From Chlorokybus atmophyticus (lineage: Eukaryota; Streptophyta; Chlorokybophyceae; Chlorokybales; Chlorokybaceae), in the NCBI GenBank assembly GCA_009103225.1, contig RHPI01002069.1:397378-461377 (forward strand): a stretch of DNA of 64,000 bases, in the 5' to 3' direction. Positions 57,608-64,000 of the stretch are shown here, one piece after another. Numbering within the stretch: the first letter of the stretch is position 1; every line of letters begins with the position of its first letter. The position numbers and the translations under genes are program-made. Under the pieces are notes generated by a model, which did no database searches, was not told the origin of the DNA, and was given only the letters and a program-made list of their open reading frames with translations.

Positions 57608-60600
57608 CTAGTCATGTAAAGCGAAACGCATGGACTGATCATCGTCGGAGATTTTGCTGGGACCTTGAGAGACCTGACTGCGAGCGGCCTGCACCTCTGC
57701 AACTACATCCGTGCGTCGCATGTCCTCTAGTACACTGGCGCCGGACTGATCACCTGGCAGGGCTGTTTTCATGTCATCAGAAAGTCTGCCAGCATCCAGC
57801 GTTTGTTCTGAAGGCTGGATACTGCTGCTGTTGGCACTGCTGATGGCTTGTTCTGGTATTAGAGACGTGGAGACGTTGGCTGTCAATGAGCTGTTTGACA
57901 GCAAAGCGTCCGGGGGCTGAGCCTGCTTTTTATTCTGTTCGTGAATCTCCAGCTGCTTCGCGATAGCTTCTGCCCGAGCCACCAACTCGGGTTTGGTGTC
58001 CGCAACAGCTGCAGCAACTTTGGCATTTGCAACCAAAGCCGCCACAGCAGCAACCTGCACGCACCAGGTGATACACGTAAGCGCCATGACAAGGCAGTGA
58101 TGGTTCCCATGCACTTAAACCAACATCACTGCCAGGTGAACTTTTCGCCATACTTGTGCTGCTTGCGCGGCGTCCGCTACAGCCTTCACAGCTGCCTTAA
58201 CCGTGAAGTTGACATGGCCCTCGATTGGCACGGCTGCGCTGACCGACTCACGCGGTTCATGCAACGAAGATGAGCCCGTAGGCGCATGGTGGACACTGCC
58301 AGATGACGCCGCAACAGCTTGCTGTTGACTGATCGCACTTGCTGCATCACTCAGCGCAGACTCGAGTTGTTGCTGTTGCTCATCTGTCAATGCCGTCTCT
58401 GCGACATCCTCTACAGCGTCGTTATCAAGATCATCATCGTCTGCAGCAGTTTGGCCTTCCAGCTCCATAATTGCTTGGTGGTGGTGGTGGCGTGTACCCT
58501 CTGCCTTCTCAGCAACGTCCAGTGAGGTCTGCACAGCCAAGTCAATCTCTTCACCAGCGTGCCGCACTTTCTCTTTCTCCACAGCCTTGACTGCTTCCAG
58601 CTCAGAATCATCTGGTTCAACTTGCGATGTCACTCCAGATAGAGCTGTCGGCACTGGAGGTGGTGAGCTGGCATTGCCAGCATTACTTCCAAGCGCCTCC
58701 GCTGTACAAGACAATGATGTCGGAGAAAACCTGGATGCGAGTTCTGAAGATGGTACTGTGAAGCTGTGTGAAGGTCGTGCTTTACCTAAATGTGGTTGCG
58801 GGAGAGGTGAAGGAGGCGGTGGTGACCCTGCGCGCGGACCCTTGGACTCCCGAACCACATCGACAGCAGCGTGGGTGGTTTTGGCAACATGCAGCGTGGC
58901 CGAAGCTGTGTGCACGGCGTCCAAGGCATCATGCGCCTCTTTACTCATGCTTCCCAACTGCTCAGCGACCTACAGCAGTCGCCGAGTTAAGGGCGTTGTA
59001 CAGTTAACAGCAAGTGGAGCAACATAGCATCATCAATGCACAGGAAAAAAGATCAACCTGGTGAAGGCGCTCAATGGTGGCGAGCTTTTCAGCACGGGAG
59101 CTATCTGAGGGCAGCAATGCGCATTAGCCGGAAGATACGGCCGCCAGGGACCAGAGGTATCAACAATCGCGTGCAATGCAACCGCAGCACAGCGTCCATA
59201 CCTGATACAGTTGGATCTCCTTTTTTGAGCCCCCAACTTTTGGCCGTCTCTTCTGCCACGGCCATCAATGATGATGCCATCTCCTTCTCCACTTGTGCCA
59301 GCAACAGCGCAGCCTGATCATGGGATTGCACTGTTGAGGTTACAAAAATGCAGACACACTTACATACAAGCAACGAATGTCCCCACCTGGTGAGCTTGTT
59401 CAAGCTTTTCCGCAGCATCTGAATGCATCTGCTTCCTAGTGGCAAGCGTCTTCGCAAGCGAAACAACCTCTGCTTCCTCCTTGACAGCGCCTAACGTAGC
59501 TGATGTGCACAGCAATCCGGCCAAAATACCAAACACGAGCAGTGCGTACGCAAGCCTCAACATGTCCGGTGACTTGTTGGACATTAAGCCACCAACAGTG
59601 CCCCCCAAGCGGCGATCCCTGCACAAATGCCAATGCGATGAGTGTGATTATGTCATCTGCTTGCCAACTGATGGGTACTTACGGTTGGTGTACTCGCAAG
59701 TAGATCATGGATGGCAAAATGTACGACAGCAACACACTTGCAGTCGCCCCAGATATTGCGAAAGCAAACTCCACGTTTGGAAGCTGTCCATAGATGCAAC
59801 ATTCAGCCATCTGGACAAAAGCAGGGGCTGGGTGCTTTTGCAAAACACATGCTTGCCTGCGATGCGACGAAGAAAACCGCCACCAAGGTCGCTGCAACAA
59901 TGCCAGCATACTGCACACGTGTAGTAGTGCACATGTGAGTCTAACTTGCATCACTAGTACGGCACAATGCCTGGATTGTACTAAAACACGAAGCCTACCT
60001 CATAACCAGAGATGCTGTTTGACCTGTGACCTGGCCGAAACATTGATAGAAGGCTGTCGCAAAGTGGAATGACCACTATAGGCACAGTGCAAACAATTGC
60101 AGTGCCATACCCCTGCACAAGAGTTTCTGAGCCACACAACCAGAGCTGAGCCAAATCCGCGAGGCTCACGTCATAGAACATGCGTTGTGCGACGCGCACC
60201 AGCTTGATGAGCCCGGTTAAGCCACTTGCGTTGAAGTTGCGCAGCACATCTCCAGCAGTAGCTTCACGAAAAGCGGCGTACCCAAGTGCACCAACTAGGA
60301 CGTAGCAAATGAAGCACAACACCAACGTTCTGCACAAGCAGTGTGTGTTAGTCTCAAGCAGCTCTTAAGCTTTTGAACTGTGATGCGACATGCATTATGC
60401 GATACAAACCTGCTAATGACATAAGACATTCGTGAAACAGAAGGCGCTCTCAGCGTGTTGAATATAGGGTACAGCGCGGGATGCGCACTGAAGGCGAAGC
60501 ATATGACAGGGAAGGAAACAAGCAACCCACTCGAGTGCCAGTACTCCAGTGGCTCAGTGGAGGTTCTAAGCTCAGGCAGAAACGCTCTTGCAGCGATGAG

Positions 60601-61643
60601 CACAACAAAGATGAACATGAACACGATGGTAAACACCGAGATCGAGGCCAGCGATTGAGGACTCTGCACACGGAGCAATGCTGCCATCAATCAAGGCACT
60701 GCCATGTGTAGTATAGCACAGCTGTGTGCACCAAGCAACATGAAACTTGACATGCGCAGTGTTACTGACCTTCACAAAACAGCAGAGCGGGAAGAGCACG
60801 CCCAAAACAACAAAAGCCATCCATCCTGTTCGAGACGGCTCTGCGCCAGGTGGGACAACAGTGCCAGCCACGGAAGACAGCACGTCTGCAAGGATGTTTG
60901 CATATGCTACCAAGCAACCAAACTGCAGTGCTATGACGCAGATCTCAACCATGCGCCTTGCCAACTTGCCGTGCGTGTACTCCTGCACCTCGAAGCAAAC
61001 TTCTCAGCCACAAGAACCACATGGAAACCTTTGGTAGCAGCTTCAACAGCAAGCCTCATTCACACACTTACCGCAACGTCTTCATATGTCCGGCAGCCTG
61101 TTCGATGCGCACAGAGCGCCATAAACTTCATGGTGTAGTTGGTGCTCACGCCACATCTGTGGACATCTCACTATCACGGTCGTGCAAGCAAAGAAGTCCA
61201 ATCACAAGCAGCGAGGTCAAAGAGAGAAAGTACTTACATTACCAGCAGCAGCGTTCCACCAATGACACCACATTGCTTGTAACAGAACGGCAATCCCAGC
61301 ATACCAGCACCGATAACCTGTTGAGTGGCCAAAACACCCATTGCAACCAATGCTGAAGAGTCACACACAAACGCACCCTCCTCCCCTCCTTTCAGCTCAG
61401 TCACACTTGTGTGCAGTTGTGACTTACAGCATTCGTGAGGGACATGACGCACTGTCCCACAGTGGCAGAACCGCCAAGAATGGCGTCCGGCGCATTGCTA
61501 GGGCCATCGATGTCCAGCATGCGAGGCGGGGTGTCGTCTGCATTAGAGGAATCAGACAGCTTCTCTCGCAGCTTGATTGTCGCCTTCCCATCAGCCATGG
61601 CTCTGCCGACGACCTGGCGACCGTCCACACTGCTATCACGCAT
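57608..61643 (-). CDS. Amino-acid permease (AAAP/SLC38-like) with a long C-terminal tail
   Basis: Membrane transporter of the amino acid/auxin permease family. Exons about 61643-61428, 61317-61238, 61156-61072, 60982-60770, 60663-60410, 60329-59999, 59910-59857, 59783-59683, 59618-59387, 59313-59202, 59104-59058, 58969-58154 and 58054-57608 (TAG), all in phase, about 1,000 residues. Exon 2 has the family start VIGAGMLGLPFCYKQCG. About eleven membrane helices follow, the last in LRLAYALLVFGILAGLLCTSAT. Then come about 500 extra residues rich in Ala, Glu, Lys and Ser with coiled-coil character, which usual members lack. The intron after 59857 starts with GC (GCAAGC), and splicing there restores the next helix. 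ATG 61598 is an alternative start. The substrate is unknown. Confidence 0.85.
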
Positions 61644-62691
61644 GTCTATGCCGCCGCCTCATAGCTGACACGCGTACACACTGCAAAATTTAAAAGCCTG
61701 TCTGTCAACTGATCAAGGGGTACCTCATAGATGATCAACAACCAACGCCGATAGCTAATTTGCCAGTGTGTCCAACCTACAGTCAGCAATCACATCACAG
61801 AGAGGCTACTACTCGAAGTGAGTTGCTTATCGAAAGCCGCAACACCTCTGTGCATGCTGCGTACGAACATACCAAGCAATGCTGCTGTATCCCTTTACTT
61901 GTGCAACCAGTCTCTGACATGCTGATAGAGCTGTGTGGCATGTTTGATATGTGGAGTGCTATTGCATGCATGCTTCAGCCATGCATAAGCTGCGTCGCCA
62001 GCGACAGCCTTCTTCCTGATCTTACTGCTCACCGAGCTTGTTCGTTGAATTCACTGAAAGGTGCTTGTGCAAGTTGCCACCAAGAACGCACAAGGCGTGG
62101 GTTGACAGACGCTCAGCGAATGCTACTCAGCAACTCATCCATGCAGCTGCCACAGCAAGGTGCTGCAATGGGGCATGCCGTGTAGAGACGCCAGCTCGGA
62201 AGCACATTAATGCTCGACTCTACACATACCGCCAACTGCACGGCAGCAGATTGAGCACGCGCTTTTAGGGTTTGTGCTCTTGTGCGCAGGGGCACAAGGC
62301 AGGCACAAGGGTCTGCTGCAAAGTGCTTATGTGTTGGTTGCTTGCGTGTTGCCAGCACGGTGGTGGTGTTCGCTTGCGGTGCAGTGGTTGCTTGGGCGGT
62401 GCTCAGCGTGGCGGGTCGGGGGTGTTGAGCTCCCCTTCTGCTGTGTGAACAAGTGAGCCGAGAATAAGCTATCAAGTTGAGCACTCAGTGAGAGTGAGCT
62501 CACTCTCAGTGAGCGCTGAGAGCTTGACAGACTTCCTGTGGGCTGTGTGGAGTGCTGCTGCTGCTTGCCTTTAAGTGCACGCTGCCTGTCGTGTGTAGTT
62601 TTATATGCATGGTGCGGTATACTGATCGTGCACGTTGTTCAGCAGTTCAAACAGCAGGTGCCACGCTGCCTGTTGCTCCGACTGCAGCAGC
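61644..62691. other. Divergent intergenic region
   Basis: Lies between the permease and the carboxypeptidase, both transcribed outward. A perfect 20-bp palindrome centred on GAGCTC lies near 62487-62506. No gene was seen. Confidence 0.5.
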
Positions 62692-63915
62692 ATGGCTCGG
62701 CACGCAGTCCTCCTCATCCTGCTGCTATGCACACGTAAGACTCACCTACAAGCAGCATGCAGATTGCCTCGTTTCAAACCTTGTATGTATTATGCTGCAT
62801 GCATAGAAGCTGTTGCTCAGTGGCAGCAGCACAGGCCTTTACAAGCTTCGTGCATCAACCCTTCCGTTTGCTTATCTCAAGCAGATTATCACTAGGCTTT
62901 GTCGTTGTTGATGATGTCTTGTTCCTTCCTGTATACAGTTGGGATTGCGGCGCATGGCCGGAGCTTACCGCAACCTGCCAAGTCAACGTCTGGCCGGCTG
63001 GTAGAGGAGGTCATCCCTCTGCAAGTGGCGGGGGGCCATGCCCTTGAGGGCAATGCCGCCAGCAGCGAAGCTCAACAGTACTCCGGGTATTAATGCCTTG
63101 CACGAGTGATTCATGTGCAGTGGTAGTTAGCATATTGAGAGCACAGCATAGAAAAGCACAGCGCAGCGCGCATTGTTGATCGGTGTGCTCCTGGAAGGTA
63201 TTTCAAGCTGGATAGGACGCACGACGCCCGCATGTTTTACTTCTTCTTTGAATCGCGCGGTAACAAGGACAAGGTATGTTTTGCAGTGGTAGCTAGTGCG
63301 ATGCTTACCTGAGGAGCCTGCTACTCCATTGAGCTGCAATGATTGGCCGCTCTTTTGCACAGGACCCGCTTGTATTGTGGATGACTGGGGGTCCGGGTTG
63401 CAGTTCAGAAATTGCTGTCTTTTATGAGAATGGTCCCTGGACGATCAATGAAGACATGACATTGAATTTTACCAAGTGAGTGCAGCCCGAACTTGATGCG
63501 ACATTGCTGCAAAATGCACTGATCAGAGTGGGCACCACCCATGGTAGTCGTTGTCAGATGGCATGCATCTGATATCTGGACATGTACAGGTATGGCTGGG
63601 ACACTGCAGCCAACATGATCTTCGTGGACCAGCCCATCAACACAGGGTTTTCGTACAGCCTTGATCCGCGAGATGTTGTCCACAATGAGAAGGGAGTAGG
63701 TATGTGCCCACTTTGTAAGCTGTTCTCATGGAGCTCATGTCCCGCGGACTGCTTCTCATGACCTGAACTATGGTAATTTCCATTGACTGTTCAGCGGAAG
63801 ACATGTATGACTTTCTGCAAGAGTTCTTAGCCGTACATCCGTCGCTGGCGGGCCGCGACTTCTTCATTACTGGTGAAAGCTATGCTGGCCACTACGTTCC
63901 TGCAGTAGCATACCG
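62692..63915 (+). CDS. Serine carboxypeptidase (S10 family), 5' part
   Basis: Secreted or vacuolar serine carboxypeptidase, or a carboxypeptidase-like acyltransferase; the two cannot be told apart from this part. Exons 62692-62734, 62939-63086, 63198-63273, 63363-63475, 63590-63699 and 63795-63915; the gene runs past the window end. The N-terminus [21 protein letters not shown] is a signal peptide. [22 protein letters not shown] (oxyanion region), [14 protein letters not shown] and [14 protein letters not shown] (catalytic Ser in GESYAG) are the family landmarks in order. The Asp and His of the triad would lie beyond the window. Confidence 0.93.
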
Positions 63916-64000
63916 GTACGCCTTTCAATGTGTATGGTTGCTCTGGTTCGCACATGCCTTTTAGTGGATCCACATTGCATCACTCGGTCAGGGTATGGAA

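Overview
The window is eukaryotic nuclear DNA from a plastid-bearing green lineage, most likely a green alga. Genes have many short exons with GT-AG introns. Several belong to families typical of Viridiplantae: an RNase E with an N-terminal starch-binding domain, the plastid-division protein ARC6, and a LOL-type LSD1 zinc-finger protein. A retrotransposon that carries a DNA methyltransferase recalls elements reported from charophyte algae, so a streptophyte alga is possible, but species cannot be assigned. Single N bases (6089, 9722, 51016) and homopolymer runs mark this as draft assembly.

Bases 1 to about 20,000 are nested transposons. A pogo/Tigger-type DDE transposase gene is split (216-442 and 17943-19566). 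A short LTR element (TRIM) sits in it with a 5-bp target duplication CCGTT. The 3' LTR of that TRIM is itself split by a 16,985-bp CACTA-type (tnp2) DNA transposon, 934-17918, with a TTT duplication, near-matching terminal inverted repeats and dense subterminal palindromes. Besides its transposase (minus strand, 12.0-16.9 kb) the CACTA element carries three further genes: one unknown on the minus strand (1.8-4.3 kb), one unknown on the plus strand (5.0-6.4 kb), and a long plus-strand gene joining a SET histone-methyltransferase-like domain to a coiled-coil tail (6.7-11.6 kb). A heptamer, GACWGTC, is scattered at very high density through this element and is rare outside it.

Bases 20.8-33.8 kb hold ordinary host genes: mitochondrial processing peptidase beta subunit (+), plastid RNase E (-), a coiled-coil protein (+), a ZCCHC10-like zinc-knuckle/SR-rich protein (-) and a three-finger LSD1/LOL protein (+). 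Bases 33.8-38.5 kb are gene-poor and include an uninterrupted (GA)n tract of about 600 bp.

Bases 38.5-50.8 kb are a second nest. Three tandem copies of an 836-bp unit are interrupted in one copy by a 9.8-kb Ty3/gypsy-type element on the minus strand. It has no visible LTRs and is flanked by a 15-bp duplication. Its polyprotein order is gag, protease, C5 DNA methyltransferase, reverse transcriptase, RNase H, integrase, PHD finger. A second TRIM copy (40692-41220, target duplication AAGGT) lies between integrase and PHD finger. The element is dead: in-frame stops that all look like C-to-T changes, a frame break in the methyltransferase, and a deletion of RT motif A.

Bases 51.6-64 kb return to host genes: ARC6 (-), an amino-acid permease with an unusually long C-terminal tail (-), and the 5' part of a serine carboxypeptidase (+).

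The main theme is that two unrelated mobile elements in one window each encode chromatin-modifying or chromatin-reading domains (SET in the CACTA element; DNA methyltransferase plus PHD in the gypsy element), while their nonsense mutations look like those of methylated DNA.
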